Assembly: GCA_015066005.1 (NCBI GenBank)
Contig: SVPF01000005.1
Coordinates: forward strand, 17,244 to 81,243
Length of the DNA: 64,000 bases
Source: Oscillospiraceae bacterium
GTDB taxonomy: Bacteria; Bacillota; Clostridia; Oscillospirales; Acutalibacteraceae
Reading direction: 5' to 3'
The translations under genes were made by a program, and so were the position numbers. Positions 52,030-61,011 of this stretch are shown here, in pieces (within the stretch, counting starts at the first letter, position 1; every line of letters starts with the position of its first letter). Below the pieces are notes generated by a model. It worked only from the letters and a program-made list of their open reading frames with translations, was not told the DNA's origin and searched no databases.

Positions 52030-52311
52030 TTACTTTTTGATAACCATAATACGAAGTACACCGTCAGTAATCTTTGCAATACGCTCTAATTCTGCGGGGA
52101 AGGTCGGTTCGCTTTCGAATTCATAGAAAACGTAGTAACCTTCAGCCTCGTCGTTAATAAGGTATGCAAGACGACGCTTGCCCCAATCATTAACATTTTC
52201 AATGGCACCGTTTTTAGCGATAAGGTCATTGAACTTTTCTTTCAAAGCCAATGTTGCTTCTTCACCGTTAGCTACGGTGAAAATCATAGCAGCCTCATAC
52301 TTATTGGTCAT
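52030..52311 (-). CDS. rpsF: 30S ribosomal protein S6
   Basis: 93 residues. YEAAMIFTVANGEE, WGKRRLAYLINDEAEGYYVFYEF and LRIMVIKK are S6 hallmarks. First gene of the operon after a structured leader with RBS AAGGAGG. Confidence 0.97.
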   Translation of the reverse strand: MTNKYEAAMIFTVANGEEATLALKEKFNDLIAKNGAIENVNDWGKRRLAYLINDEAEGYYVFYEFESEPTFPAELERIAKITDGVLRIMVIKK

Positions 52312-52322
52312 TTACTTTTGCA

Positions 52323-52386
52323 CCTCCTTCTGGACTTTTGGTCCCGTGTCTTCACGGAACAAGGAGCTAAGGAAGACCGCAGTCCC
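52323..52386 (-). promoter_or_regulatory. Structured rpsF leader (S6:S18-type autoregulatory candidate)
   Basis: The leader can form an outer stem GGACU/AGUCC and an inner hairpin GUUCCGUG-AAGA-CACGGGAC. It also holds CUCCUU (52361-52366), which can pair with the RBS AAGGAG (52324-52329). This fits feedback by S6:S18 through RBS masking, as known for this operon in other bacteria. The match to the Rfam motif has not been tested. Confidence 0.5.
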
Positions 52387-52402
52387 CCGTTTAGCATCAA
52401 CC

Positions 52403-52431
52403 ATTATAACAATTAAACCTTGTTTTGTCAA
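52403..52431 (-). promoter_or_regulatory. Consensus promoter of the rpsF operon
   Basis: TTGACA, 17 bp, TATAAT: a perfect sigma-A promoter, about 90 bp upstream of the rpsF start. Confidence 0.9.
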
Positions 52432-52439
52432 CAAAAATC

Positions 52440-52468
52440 TTGATTTTATCAACTATAATATATATAAT
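52440..52468 (+). promoter_or_regulatory. Promoter of coaX
   Basis: TTGATT, 17 bp, TATAAT, ending 22 bp before ATG 52491; divergent from the rpsF promoter. Confidence 0.75.
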
Positions 52469-52490
52469 ATTTATGAAAGGACTGATGTAA

Positions 52491-53255
52491 ATGCTATTAA
52501 CAATTGATATCGGTAACACCAACATAACTCTTGGTACTTACAATAACCGTATTTTAGGCTTCACCGCACGGCTTTCTACCGACACTAAGAAAACCGACGA
52601 CGAATACGCTATTGACCTTAAAAATCTTTTGTCCCTTTATGGTATGTCCCCCAGCGATATTGAGGACTGCATTATTTCATCAGTTGTACCTTCAGTCGGC
52701 AAAAGCATTAGCCGCGCAGTTGCAAAGCTTTGCCAAATTGTACCTTTAATGCTTGGCCCCGGTATTAAAACAGGGCTTAATATAAAAATTGACAACCCCG
52801 CGCAATTGGGGGCCGACCTTGTGGCAGGCGCTGTTGGCGCAATTGATACCTACAAAATGCCCTGTGTAATTGTTGATATGGGCACCGCCACCACCTTAAG
52901 CGTTTTAGATAAGGACGGTGCATTTTTAGGCGGTGTTATTGCAGCAGGCGTTAGACTTACATTAAAGGCACTTGCCGAAAATACAGCACTTTTAACCTCA
53001 ATTCCCATTGAAGCGCCGAAATCGGTCATTGGCAGTAACACGGTTGAATCTATGCAGTCAGGCTTAGTGCTTGGTACCGCCGCAATGCTTGACGGTCTTT
53101 TAGACCGCATTGAAGCAAAGCTTGGTGAAACCGTAACGGTTGTTGCAACGGGCGGTCTTTCAAAGGAAATTATAACCCACTGTAAACACAGCATTATTTA
53201 TAACGAAAACCTTTTACTTGAAGGTCTTTGCGCAATTTACGAAAAGAATCATTAA
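52491..53255 (+). CDS. coaX: Type III pantothenate kinase
   Basis: ASKHA fold with the phosphate-binding start LLTIDIGNTNITLGTY, the central GPGIKTGLNIKIDNPAQLGADLVAG and CVIVDMGTATTLSVLD. Length 254. It phosphorylates pantothenate in the first step of CoA synthesis. Probably co-transcribed with the ECF S component downstream. Confidence 0.97.
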   Translation: MLLTIDIGNTNITLGTYNNRILGFTARLSTDTKKTDDEYAIDLKNLLSLYGMSPSDIEDCIISSVVPSVGKSISRAVAKLCQIVPLMLGPGIKTGLNIKIDNPAQLGADLVAGAVGAIDTYKMPCVIVDMGTATTLSVLDKDGAFLGGVIAAGVRLTLKALAENTALLTSIPIEAPKSVIGSNTVESMQSGLVLGTAAMLDGLLDRIEAKLGETVTVVATGGLSKEIITHCKHSIIYNENLLLEGLCAIYEKNH

Positions 53256-53292
53256 GCAATTACCGCTAAGGCGGATTGTAATATTATTATGA

Positions 53293-53324
53293 ACTGTACC
53301 ACTTGCCTTTTTGGCACGGACAGT
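53293..53324 (+). promoter_or_regulatory. Leader hairpin before the ECF S component
   Basis: ACTGT-CC-TGCC / GGCA-GG-ACAGT form a long interrupted stem with a T-rich loop ending just before GGAGG. This could affect translation of the transporter. No known riboswitch was recognised. Confidence 0.35.
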
Positions 53325-53340
53325 ATCGGAGGTAATTAAA

Positions 53341-53925
53341 ATGAGTAAAACACTGGCAAGAAAACAAAACACGCAAAAAATTGTTTTTGCGGCAATTCTG
53401 ACAGCACTTGTAATTGTACTGCAATATGTAAGCATGGCATTGCGTTTTGGTATGTTTTCCATTACGCTTGTACTTGTGCCCGTTGTTATAGGTGCAGCAA
53501 CCTGCGGCGTATTAACAGGCGCTTGGCTCGGCTTTGTATTCGGCGTTATAGTGCTTTTAACGGGTGACGCTGCATCGTTTTTAGCAGTCGACTTTTTAGG
53601 AACAATTGTTACCGTTTTAGCAAAAGGCACGCTTTGCGGTGTTGCGGCAGGTCTTGTTTATAAAGCGCTTCAAGGCAAAAACAAGTATTTAGCTGTTATG
53701 GCGGCCGCAGTTACCTGCCCCATTGTAAACACAGGTGTGTTTTTACTTGGTTGCTTGATATTTTTCCTTGAAACCATTAAAGCATGGGGTGTTGCGGCAG
53801 GCTTTACAAACGTTACAGCTTATATGTTTATTGGCCTTGCAGGAACTAATTTTATAATTGAGCTTGTAACCAACATAATTTTAGCGCCCGTAATTTTACG
53901 CGTTTTAAAGTTCGCTAAAAAGTAA
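53341..53925 (+). CDS. ECF transporter S component, probably for pantothenate
   Basis: Start ATG 53341 follows CGGAGG; the track start (53311) is upstream of the RBS. Six helices, 194 residues, with the AARK-like start KIVFAAILTALVIVLQYVSM and the long substrate loop typical of S components. The adjacent coaX suggests pantothenate (PanT-like), but folate or another vitamin is possible. Needs the general EcfAA'T module from elsewhere. Confidence 0.8.
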   Translation: MSKTLARKQNTQKIVFAAILTALVIVLQYVSMALRFGMFSITLVLVPVVIGAATCGVLTGAWLGFVFGVIVLLTGDAASFLAVDFLGTIVTVLAKGTLCGVAAGLVYKALQGKNKYLAVMAAAVTCPIVNTGVFLLGCLIFFLETIKAWGVAAGFTNVTAYMFIGLAGTNFIIELVTNIILAPVILRVLKFAKK

Positions 53926-53928
53926 TAT

Positions 53929-53957
53929 AAAGCGGTGAGAAATCACCGCTTTTTTTA
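53929..53957 (+). terminator. Terminator after the ECF S component
   Basis: AAAGCGGTGA-GAAA-TCACCGCTTT with a TTTTT tail. Confidence 0.92.
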
Positions 53958-54032
53958 TTTTCAAATTATAGTTTATCGGGCTAACGCCCAATTCGGAATT
54001 TGGAATACGTAATTCGGAATTATTGTACAAAC

Positions 54033-54171
54033 CCTTGCCTCCATCTGATGAGGGAGGTGGATTTTTGCAAAGCAAAAAGACGGAGGGAGAGACCGAAAGC
54101 ACCGTAAATAAGCACTTTCTCTCCCTCAGTCACGAGTTCCTCGTGCCAGCTCCCTCGTCAGAGGGAGCCAA
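54033..54171. repeat. Palindromic Clostridia-type repeat (two inverted arms)
   Basis: The left arm (54033-54099) and right arm (54112-54171) are inverted versions of the same unit. Shared parts are CTCCCTCTGACGAGGGAG-type and GGAGGGAGAGACCGAAAG-type sequences. Each arm has its own internal hairpin (TTTTTGCAAAGCAAAAA; CACGAGTTCCTCGTG). No gene. It fills most of the 355-bp gap 53926-54280. Copies of this pattern are common in Oscillospirales genomes. Confidence 0.7.
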
Positions 54172-54233
54172 TGATATATCCATCCAACCGAGCGATAAAC
54201 CCCAATTTTAAAAATCTCTTGACATTTTTTCAA

Positions 54234-54267
54234 AAGTGTATTACTATAATAGTACAGTAGTACACTT
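54234..54267 (+). promoter_or_regulatory. GntR (YtrA-type) operator and promoter
   Basis: AAGTGTA (54234) and TACACTT (54261) are an inverted pair around TATAAT, 13 bp before the start of a YtrA-type GntR gene. A TTGACA lies 20 bp upstream of that TATAAT. Autoregulation is likely. Confidence 0.6.
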
Positions 54268-54280
54268 TCGAGGTGATGAG

Positions 54281-54640
54281 ATGGAATTTAAAATTGACAA
54301 ATCCTTGCCAATTTGTCCCCAAATTTGCGACCAGATTTCTGCTTGTATTGCAACGGGTGAATTCCCGCCTGATGCTAAACTATTATCGGTGCGTGAAGTG
54401 GCCGTAAAGGCAGGTGTCAACCCTAACACTGTTCAAAAATCTTTTGAACAGCTCGAAGCACAGGGCTTAATCTATTCTATACGCGGCTCGGGTTGGTTTG
54501 TTGGCAACAATGCCTACCGTGCACAAAAACAGGTTAACTCCCTTGCCGAAGCTAAAACAAAAGCGTATTTTGCATCTATGGCACAGCTTGGCTTTAGCGA
54601 GGATGAGATTAAAAATTATGTTAAGGAGTGGAACAAATGA
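54281..54640 (+). CDS. GntR-family regulator (YtrA subfamily)
   Basis: Start ATG 54281 follows GAGGTGATGAG; the track start (54236) lies inside the operator. About 119 residues: a winged HTH (LPICPQICDQISACIATGEFPPDAKLLSVREVAVKAGVNPNTVQKS) with a short helical C-terminus and no ligand domain, as in YtrA-type repressors of ABC operons. It overlaps the ABC gene start by 4 bp. Confidence 0.92.
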   Translation: MEFKIDKSLPICPQICDQISACIATGEFPPDAKLLSVREVAVKAGVNPNTVQKSFEQLEAQGLIYSIRGSGWFVGNNAYRAQKQVNSLAEAKTKAYFASMAQLGFSEDEIKNYVKEWNK

Positions 54641-55335
54641 GTGAATTATTACATTGTCAGGACCTTACTAAAAAGTATGGCGGTCTTACCGCACTTGACA
54701 ATTTAAATTTAACCGTTGAAAGCGGTAAAATTATTGGTCTTTTAGGACCTAACGGCTCGGGTAAAACCACATTTATAAAGCTTGTAAACGGCCTTTTAAC
54801 ACCCACCTGGGGCTCAATCTGGATTGATGGAAAAATCCCCGGAGTTGAAACTAAAAAGGTTGTGTCATACTTACCCGATAACAACTTTTTAAATTCGTGG
54901 ATGACGGTATCACAGCTTGTTGACTTATTTTGCGATTTTTACAGCGATTTCAGGCGTGAGCTTGCCTTTGAAATGTTCCAAAAGCTTGATATTGAGCCAA
55001 ACCGCAAATTAAAAACCCTTTCAAAAGGCAACAAAGAAAAGGTTTGCCTTATACTTATTATGAGCCGTAACGCAAAACTGTATGTTCTTGACGAGCCAAT
55101 TGCCGCAGTTGACCCCGCGGCACGTGATTATGTTATTTCAACCATAATAAACAACTATAATCCCGACGCATCGGTTATTATATCCACCCACCTTATTGCC
55201 GATATTGAGCCGATTTTAGATGAAGCCATATTTATAAATAAAGGTAAGGTTGTACTTCATAAATCGGTTGATGAAATCCGCGAGGAATACGGCAAAAGTG
55301 TTGATGAGCTTTTCAGGGAGGAATTCAGATGGTAA
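54637..55335 (+). CDS. ABC transporter ATP-binding protein (YtrB/BcrA type)
   Basis: Start ATG 54637 with AAGGAG 8 nt upstream. Walker A GPNGSGKTTFIK, signature LSKGNKEKV (a usual variant in this subfamily) and Walker B LYVLDEPIAAVDP. Works with the permease just downstream, probably as an envelope-stress or peptide efflux system controlled by the linked GntR protein. Confidence 0.93.
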   Translation: MSELLHCQDLTKKYGGLTALDNLNLTVESGKIIGLLGPNGSGKTTFIKLVNGLLTPTWGSIWIDGKIPGVETKKVVSYLPDNNFLNSWMTVSQLVDLFCDFYSDFRRELAFEMFQKLDIEPNRKLKTLSKGNKEKVCLILIMSRNAKLYVLDEPIAAVDPAARDYVISTIINNYNPDASVIISTHLIADIEPILDEAIFINKGKVVLHKSVDEIREEYGKSVDELFREEFRW

Positions 55336-56150
55336 AGAAACTTTTAAAACACGAAGCCAAATATTATGCGCGCACCCTTATAATTATTGAAGCCGTAATT
55401 TTTGCTTTGGCTTTATTTACACGACTTTTACTGTTTTTCGAATTTGATTCGATTGTTTACTACATATTGCAGGGCTCATCTTACGCTATGTTTGCATTAG
55501 CGGCATACGCTGCTTTGATTGTAACCTTTATTCTTTGCATTGTCAGGTTTTATAAAAACCTTTTTTCAAATGAAGGCTATTTAAGCTTCACACTACCTGT
55601 CAGTACAAATCAGCATTTGCTTGCAAAGCTTTTGTCGGCAGTGGTTTACAGCATTATTGTTTTTGTTTCGGTTATAGCGGCGGCACTTATTACCGTTTCG
55701 GGCGATATTTTGAATGAAGTCGTGAAAGCAGGCGTTTATCTTTTGAAGGACCTTATTGATGTTCTTCCCAAGAGCGGCACAATTCATTTGATTTTATATG
55801 TAATCGAATTTATTGTAATTATGTTGCTTTCGGTTATTTCAAGCTACCTTTTATATTATTGCTTTATAGCCATTGGTCAAACTGCAAAGAAAAACCGTAT
55901 TTTGCTTTCAGTCGGCTGTTATTTTATATATTCAGCAGCAATTCAAATATTTAGCACCATTTTCTCAATCGTTATGACTATTGCCGAGCCGTATATCCCC
56001 TACGAAGCGCTTGAACGCTTTGTTGATGCGCATCCCTTTGCGTTTTTCCACATAATATTTATTGCTTTAATTATTTGGTCGGTAATACTGACGGTAGTTT
56101 TCTACTTTGTTGTTCAGCGCATTATAAGCCGCAAGCTTAATCTTGAATAG
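55329..56150 (+). CDS. ABC transporter permease subunit
   Basis: Six predicted helices in 273 residues. VARFYKNLFSNEGYLSFTLPVS-like sequence marks the YtrC/ABC-2 type permeases that partner YtrB-like ATPases. Overlaps the ATPase gene by 7 bp. Substrate unknown. Confidence 0.85.
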   Translation: MVKKLLKHEAKYYARTLIIIEAVIFALALFTRLLLFFEFDSIVYYILQGSSYAMFALAAYAALIVTFILCIVRFYKNLFSNEGYLSFTLPVSTNQHLLAKLLSAVVYSIIVFVSVIAAALITVSGDILNEVVKAGVYLLKDLIDVLPKSGTIHLILYVIEFIVIMLLSVISSYLLYYCFIAIGQTAKKNRILLSVGCYFIYSAAIQIFSTIFSIVMTIAEPYIPYEALERFVDAHPFAFFHIIFIALIIWSVILTVVFYFVVQRIISRKLNLE

Positions 56151-56162
56151 GAGGAAAATAAA

Positions 56163-56936
56163 ATGAAACACATTAAAAAATTGTTATGCTTAACCCTGGC
56201 TGTTTTGCTTTGCTTTTCTCTTATAGGCTGTAACGCTATTGATGAAATGCGTGAAGCACAAATACATTTTAATGATAAAGGTAACCTTGAATATGACGGC
56301 AAGGAATATAAGCAATTGCCTCCTTGCGATGCCTTTTCACCCAATATAAACTATAGCAAAAGTCTTTACATCACTGAAAAGGATGTGCCAGTTTTACTGT
56401 CAGAACAATTTGGCGGTCGTGCAACTCTTACCGAGGATGAGCTTTACATCAATTCGCACACCTATTCCTCATCCGACGGTGTAACAGCATTTTTTGCAAG
56501 AACCGATATTTATGACAGCATTGCCTCACGCATTGAAGCAGGTAATTATTTTGAAGGCTTTTTCTTCTATTACAACTTCTGGGATGAAAGTGATGGAATT
56601 GGCTTTTACAACCAAAAGGAAAAGATAATTTCAGAAGAGGCTGAAAACGCTGTAAAAGAGGTTATTACAACTACCGCCCCTGATGAAAGTATTGATATTG
56701 ACCTTTTAAGTCAATTCGCTGTAACAGACCTTAACGCTTGCAGTAATGACCTTTTATTTAATGAATATTCGGCAACAATATATAAAACCGAACAATTCAT
56801 CTACATTAGCGCTTTTACAGGCCTTAACAAAGAGCTTGTCTTTAAGGTTGGCGAAAAACATTACGATGCAATTATGGAAATTATAGATAGTTATAATTCA
56901 CTTGATGCAATAAATAATCCATACTTTAAAGACTAA
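56163..56936 (+). CDS. Lipoprotein of unknown function in the GntR-ABC operon
   Basis: The signal peptide has the lipobox LIGCNAID, so the mature protein is anchored by Cys near residue 21. The rest (257 residues in total) is soluble and extracytoplasmic, with no motif I recognise. RBS AGGAGG. The 12-bp spacing from the permease indicates the same operon, so it may be an accessory to the ABC system. Confidence 0.85.
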   Translation: MKHIKKLLCLTLAVLLCFSLIGCNAIDEMREAQIHFNDKGNLEYDGKEYKQLPPCDAFSPNINYSKSLYITEKDVPVLLSEQFGGRATLTEDELYINSHTYSSSDGVTAFFARTDIYDSIASRIEAGNYFEGFFFYYNFWDESDGIGFYNQKEKIISEEAENAVKEVITTTAPDESIDIDLLSQFAVTDLNACSNDLLFNEYSATIYKTEQFIYISAFTGLNKELVFKVGEKHYDAIMEIIDSYNSLDAINNPYFKD

Positions 56937-56949
56937 TTGTAAATTTATG

Positions 56950-56978
56950 TTGTAGAATTTCGTAAATTGTTATATAAT
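56950..56978 (+). promoter_or_regulatory. Promoter of the DUF368 gene
   Basis: TTGTAG, 17 bp, TATAAT, ending 29 bp before ATG 57008. Confidence 0.65.
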
Positions 56979-57007
56979 ATAAAGGATTTCAATTTATGAG
57001 GTAATTT

Positions 57008-57889
57008 ATGACAGCTTTAAAAGAATTTTTTACAACCTTAGCTAAGGGAATTGTGGTTGGTCTTGGTGCTATCACCCCCGGCCTTTCAGGCAGTGTGCTG
57101 CTTGTTATTTTTGGACTTTACCACAAAGCGCTCAATGCAATAAGCACCATTTTTAAAAACTTTAAAAAGAATTTACTTTTCCTAATTCCGTTAGCTTTAG
57201 GTATTGGCACTGGCATGCTGATGTTCAGCAAAATTGCGCAGTTCTTTTTAACTAATTTTGAAATGCAAACACGCTTCACCTTTTTAGGTTTAGTTGTGGG
57301 TACCATTCCCCTGTTTATACGCGAGGTTACTAAAGAGAAAAAAGCCGAGGGCAAAAAATTCCCCAAGCGTTACATTTTCTTAATTTTAGGTGCAACTGCA
57401 TTTGGGCTTACCCTTTCCTATATGGGCGGTGTCGGCTTTAAAGAAATAAGCAATCCCAACATATTACAATCTATTGTGTTAGGGCTTGTTGTTGCCGCTT
57501 CTTATATTATACCCGGCGTTGACAGCGCGGTTATTTTAAACTACTTCGGAATGTATAAAATGTGGCTTTCCGTTGCCGACCTTGATAATCTTTTACAGCT
57601 TGACTTTTTTCTTAAAATTGCCCTTCCCACAGCGGTTGGCTTGGCAATTGGCGTGCTTTTAATTTCAAGCATTATAAACTTCCTTTTAAAGCGTCATTAC
57701 ACCATAACCTTTTCGGTAATTTTCGGTTTGTTTATATCCATTATTCCAAAGCTTTTAAACGAAAGCTGTGTATTGGGTCTTAACGGTAAAACCGCAATTT
57801 CACTTGCTTTAATGGTAATTGGTTTTTGCTTATCGTTCTTTTTAAGCGATTTGGAAAACAACCTGAAAAAACTGAAAATTAAGAAATAA
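57008..57889 (+). CDS. DUF368 membrane protein (PopT-type polyprenyl-phosphate transporter)
   Basis: About eight helices and the family motifs GIVVGLGAITPGLSGSVLLVIFGLYHKAL and ASYIIPGVDSAVILNYFGMYK. DUF368 proteins are known to recycle undecaprenyl phosphate across the membrane (PopT). 293 residues, full length. RBS GAGGT. Confidence 0.92.
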   Translation: MTALKEFFTTLAKGIVVGLGAITPGLSGSVLLVIFGLYHKALNAISTIFKNFKKNLLFLIPLALGIGTGMLMFSKIAQFFLTNFEMQTRFTFLGLVVGTIPLFIREVTKEKKAEGKKFPKRYIFLILGATAFGLTLSYMGGVGFKEISNPNILQSIVLGLVVAASYIIPGVDSAVILNYFGMYKMWLSVADLDNLLQLDFFLKIALPTAVGLAIGVLLISSIINFLLKRHYTITFSVIFGLFISIIPKLLNESCVLGLNGKTAISLALMVIGFCLSFFLSDLENNLKKLKIKK

Positions 57890-57893
57890 ACTT

Positions 57894-57925
57894 ACTGCGA
57901 CAGTCTACTGTCGCAGTTTTTATTT
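57894..57925 (+). terminator. Terminator after DUF368
   Basis: CTGCGACAGT-CT-ACTGTCGCAG followed by TTTTTATTTTT. Confidence 0.9.
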
Positions 57926-57970
57926 TTACATATTATCAAATGCTTTACACATAATAAAACAGGTGAAATT

Positions 57971-58348
57971 ATGTGTAAAATTATTATGTTTTTAATCGGC
58001 GCTTTTGGGTATGGGCTTGTTGAGGTTTTATGGAGCGGTAAAACCCACCCATCCATGCTTTTAGCGGGCGGCATTTGTTTTTCGTTTTTTGGTTATTTGG
58101 GTAAAAAGCTTAAAAAAGCAGGGCTTTTTATAAAAGCACTTGCAGGTAGCGGCTTTGTAACCTTTATTGAGCTTATTTTCGGCATATTATTTAACATAAT
58201 TTTAAAGCAAAACGTGTGGAATTATTCCTCCCGCCCATTTAATTTTAAGGGTCAAATTTGCCTTTTATATTCGTTTTATTGGATTATTTTAAGTATTATT
58301 TTTATTCCCCTTGCACAAAAGGTAAATAACCGATTGCAAAATAAATAA
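57971..58348 (+). CDS. Small four-helix membrane protein (CmpB-like)
   Basis: 125 residues, four helices, with GFVTFIELIFGILFNIIL and NVWNYSSRPFNFKGQICLLYSFYW, matching the family annotated as putative ABC-transporter type CmpB proteins. Real function unknown. RBS AGGTG. Its 3' end contains the alr promoter. Confidence 0.75.
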   Translation: MCKIIMFLIGAFGYGLVEVLWSGKTHPSMLLAGGICFSFFGYLGKKLKKAGLFIKALAGSGFVTFIELIFGILFNIILKQNVWNYSSRPFNFKGQICLLYSFYWIILSIIFIPLAQKVNNRLQNK

Positions 58349-58362
58349 TATATTGGTATAAT
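58334..58362 (+). promoter_or_regulatory. Promoter of alr
   Basis: TTGCAA, 17 bp, TATAAT, starting within the last codons of the CmpB-like gene and ending 16 bp before ATG 58379. Confidence 0.65.
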
Positions 58363-58378
58363 GTCATTAGGTGATATT

Positions 58379-59506
58379 ATGGATTTTTTGCATAGAACCT
58401 GGGCCGAAATTGACACAAAAGCCCTGATACATAACCTAAATTTATTCAAAGCGAAGCTTAACGGTAAAAAGCTAATGGCCGTTGTAAAGGCTAATGCGTA
58501 CGGTCACAATGCTAGTGACCTTTGCCCCATTTTAGAGCAAAACGGTGCTGACTGGTTTGCCGTTTCAAACATCAATGAAGCTATTTCCTTAAGGGAATGT
58601 GGTATTAAAAAGCCTATTTTAATTTTAGGCTATACCCCTGTCGAAATGGTGCGTGAGCTTGAAAAATACAACATTTCACAATGTGTGTATTCAAGTGAAT
58701 ATGCAAATAAGCTTTCTGCCTTAGCGGTTTTTTACGGCATTAAAATTAAGGCACATATTAAGCTTGATACAGGTATGTCCCGCTTGGGCTTTAACTGTAA
58801 AAGCGATGATTTGCCCGAGCTGTCAGATGCTTTGGCCGCCGCCAAAATGCCTAACATTATTTGCGAAGGTGTATTTACGCATTTTGCCGTTGCAGACCGT
58901 AACAAAGCGCAAGAGGATGGCTTTACGCAAAAGCAGTATGAATTGTTTGTAAAAGCCTGTGACAGCTTTAAGGCTGAAGGCTTTAATGAAACCATATACC
59001 ACTGCTGTAATTCGGCAGGGGCACTTTTAGACAGTGATAAGCATTTGGATATGGCGCGCATTGGTATTTCGCTTTACGGTCTTTCTCCTTCAAGCAGTCT
59101 AGAGCTTGAGGATGAGCTTATTCCCGTTATGACAGTAAAATCACTTGTGTCACTCGTTAAGGAAATTAAAATTGGTGATACGGTAAGCTACGGCCGTACC
59201 TTTAAATGCGATAAACCAATGAAAATTGCCACCGTAACTGCAGGCTATGCCGACGGTTATCCAAGACTTCTTTCTAACCAAGGCTTTGTTTATATAAACG
59301 GCCACCGTGCCGATATTGTAGGCAGGGTTTGTATGGACCAATTTTGTGTTGATGTTACCGATATTGCCGATGTAAAAATGGGTGATGAGGTTTTACTTTT
59401 CGGCAAGGATTTAAAGGTTGATTTATTGGCTGACCTTTGCGGCACCATAAATTACGAAATTACTTGTGGTATTTCCCCACGTGTTCCCCGCGTTATTTTA
59501 AAATAA
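58379..59506 (+). CDS. alr: Alanine racemase
   Basis: Start ATG 58379 follows AGGTGATATT; the track start (58361) overlaps the -10 box. PLP lysine in AVVKANAYGHN, catalytic Tyr region GRVCMDQFCVDVTD, and GISLYGLSP. 375 residues. It makes D-alanine for peptidoglycan. Confidence 0.97.
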   Translation: MDFLHRTWAEIDTKALIHNLNLFKAKLNGKKLMAVVKANAYGHNASDLCPILEQNGADWFAVSNINEAISLRECGIKKPILILGYTPVEMVRELEKYNISQCVYSSEYANKLSALAVFYGIKIKAHIKLDTGMSRLGFNCKSDDLPELSDALAAAKMPNIICEGVFTHFAVADRNKAQEDGFTQKQYELFVKACDSFKAEGFNETIYHCCNSAGALLDSDKHLDMARIGISLYGLSPSSSLELEDELIPVMTVKSLVSLVKEIKIGDTVSYGRTFKCDKPMKIATVTAGYADGYPRLLSNQGFVYINGHRADIVGRVCMDQFCVDVTDIADVKMGDEVLLFGKDLKVDLLADLCGTINYEITCGISPRVPRVILK

Positions 59507-59518
59507 TAAGGTGTTTTT

Positions 59519-61006
59519 ATGAAAAAATATATTTTATCGTTAGATGAAGGCACAACAAGCGCACGCGCAATACTTTTTGATAAAAGCGGTAATGCGGTAA
59601 GCTCTGCCCAACACGAATTTACCCAAATTTATCCGAAAAGCAGTTATGTTGAGCATAACCCGTTGGAAATTTATTCGGCACAGTATTCTTCGCTTATAGA
59701 AGCAATTACCAAAATTGGCGCCGACCCTCAGGAAATTGCCGCAATTGGAATTACAAACCAACGCGAAACGGTTGTTGTGTGGGATAAAAACACAGGTGAG
59801 CCCATTTATAATGCAATTGTGTGGCAATGCCGTCGCACCGCCGAATATTGCGATGAATTAAAGGCTAATGGACTTGAAGAATATATCGCTAAAACGACGG
59901 GTTTAAAAATAGATGCTTATTTTAGCGGAACAAAAATTAAATGGATTTTGGACAATGTTAAGGGTGCCCGTGAAAAAGCCGAAAAAGGCGATTTGCTTTT
60001 CGGTACAATTGACACCTGGCTTATTTGGAAGCTTTCAAACGGTAAAATACACGTAACCGATTATACCAACGCTTCCCGCACGATGTTTTTTGATATACAT
60101 AAGCTTTGTTGGGATAAAAAGCTGCTGGAGATTTTAACCATTCCAGAAAGTATGCTGCCAACCGTTAAGCCTTCAAGTGAAATTTACGGTTACGTTAACA
60201 TTATGGGTGCCGATATTGCCGTTTCAGGTATTGCAGGCGACCAGCAGGCAGCACTTTTCGGGCAGCGTTGCTTTAGTGAGGGCAGCGTTAAAAACACCTA
60301 CGGCACAGGCTGTTTTTTACTTATGAATACAGGTGAGAACGCCTTTGAAAGTAAAAACGGCCTTTTAACCACAATTGCCGCAAGCGCTGACGGTAAGGTG
60401 CAATATGCACTTGAAGGAAGTGTGTTTGTGGGTGGTGCGGTTATTCAATGGCTTAGGGATGAATTAAAGCTTATTTCCTCATCCCCCGAAAGTGAAGAAT
60501 ATGCTTTAAAGGTTAAGGACACTAACGGTGTTTATATTGTACCCGCCTTTGCAGGTCTTGGCGCACCGTATTGGGATATGTACGCCCGCGGTACGATTTG
60601 CGGCTTGACCCGTGGCAGTAATAATTGCCATATTATTCGTGCGGCCTTGGAAGCAATTGCTTACCAAACAAACGACCTTTTACAAGCCCTTAAAAACGAT
60701 ACGGGGCTTCCTATAAGCTCCATCCGCGCAGATGGCGGCGCATCACAAAACAGGTTTTTGATGCAGTTTCAGGCTGATATTTCCAACACCGAGGTTTGCT
60801 GTCCCTTAAATGCCGAGGCCACAGCCTTAGGTGCGGCATTTCTTGCAGGGCTTGCAGTTGGCTTTTGGAAGAACTTAGAGGAAATTAAAGCAATTAGCAC
60901 AAGTGAAATGCTTTACTCCCCTTCAATGAATGAAGAAATTCGCAATAAAAATATTAACGGCTGGCAAAAAGCAGTTAAAGCAGCAAAAGCTTTTAGTGAG
61001 GAGTAA
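59519..61006 (+). CDS. glpK: Glycerol kinase
   Basis: FGGY kinase with [41 protein letters not shown] and [18 protein letters not shown]; 495 residues, typical. Phosphorylates glycerol with ATP in the cytoplasm. Only 12 bp after alr and 5 bp before an alpha/beta hydrolase that could release glycerol from lipids, so the three are likely co-transcribed. Confidence 0.96.
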   Translation: MKKYILSLDEGTTSARAILFDKSGNAVSSAQHEFTQIYPKSSYVEHNPLEIYSAQYSSLIEAITKIGADPQEIAAIGITNQRETVVVWDKNTGEPIYNAIVWQCRRTAEYCDELKANGLEEYIAKTTGLKIDAYFSGTKIKWILDNVKGAREKAEKGDLLFGTIDTWLIWKLSNGKIHVTDYTNASRTMFFDIHKLCWDKKLLEILTIPESMLPTVKPSSEIYGYVNIMGADIAVSGIAGDQQAALFGQRCFSEGSVKNTYGTGCFLLMNTGENAFESKNGLLTTIAASADGKVQYALEGSVFVGGAVIQWLRDELKLISSSPESEEYALKVKDTNGVYIVPAFAGLGAPYWDMYARGTICGLTRGSNNCHIIRAALEAIAYQTNDLLQALKNDTGLPISSIRADGGASQNRFLMQFQADISNTEVCCPLNAEATALGAAFLAGLAVGFWKNLEEIKAISTSEMLYSPSMNEEIRNKNINGWQKAVKAAKAFSEE

Positions 61007-61011
61007 TTATT

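Noticed and set aside
54637-55335. Apparently degenerate ABC signature LSKGN
   Set aside because: This is the usual form in YtrB/BcrA-type ATPases, so it is not evidence of inactivation.
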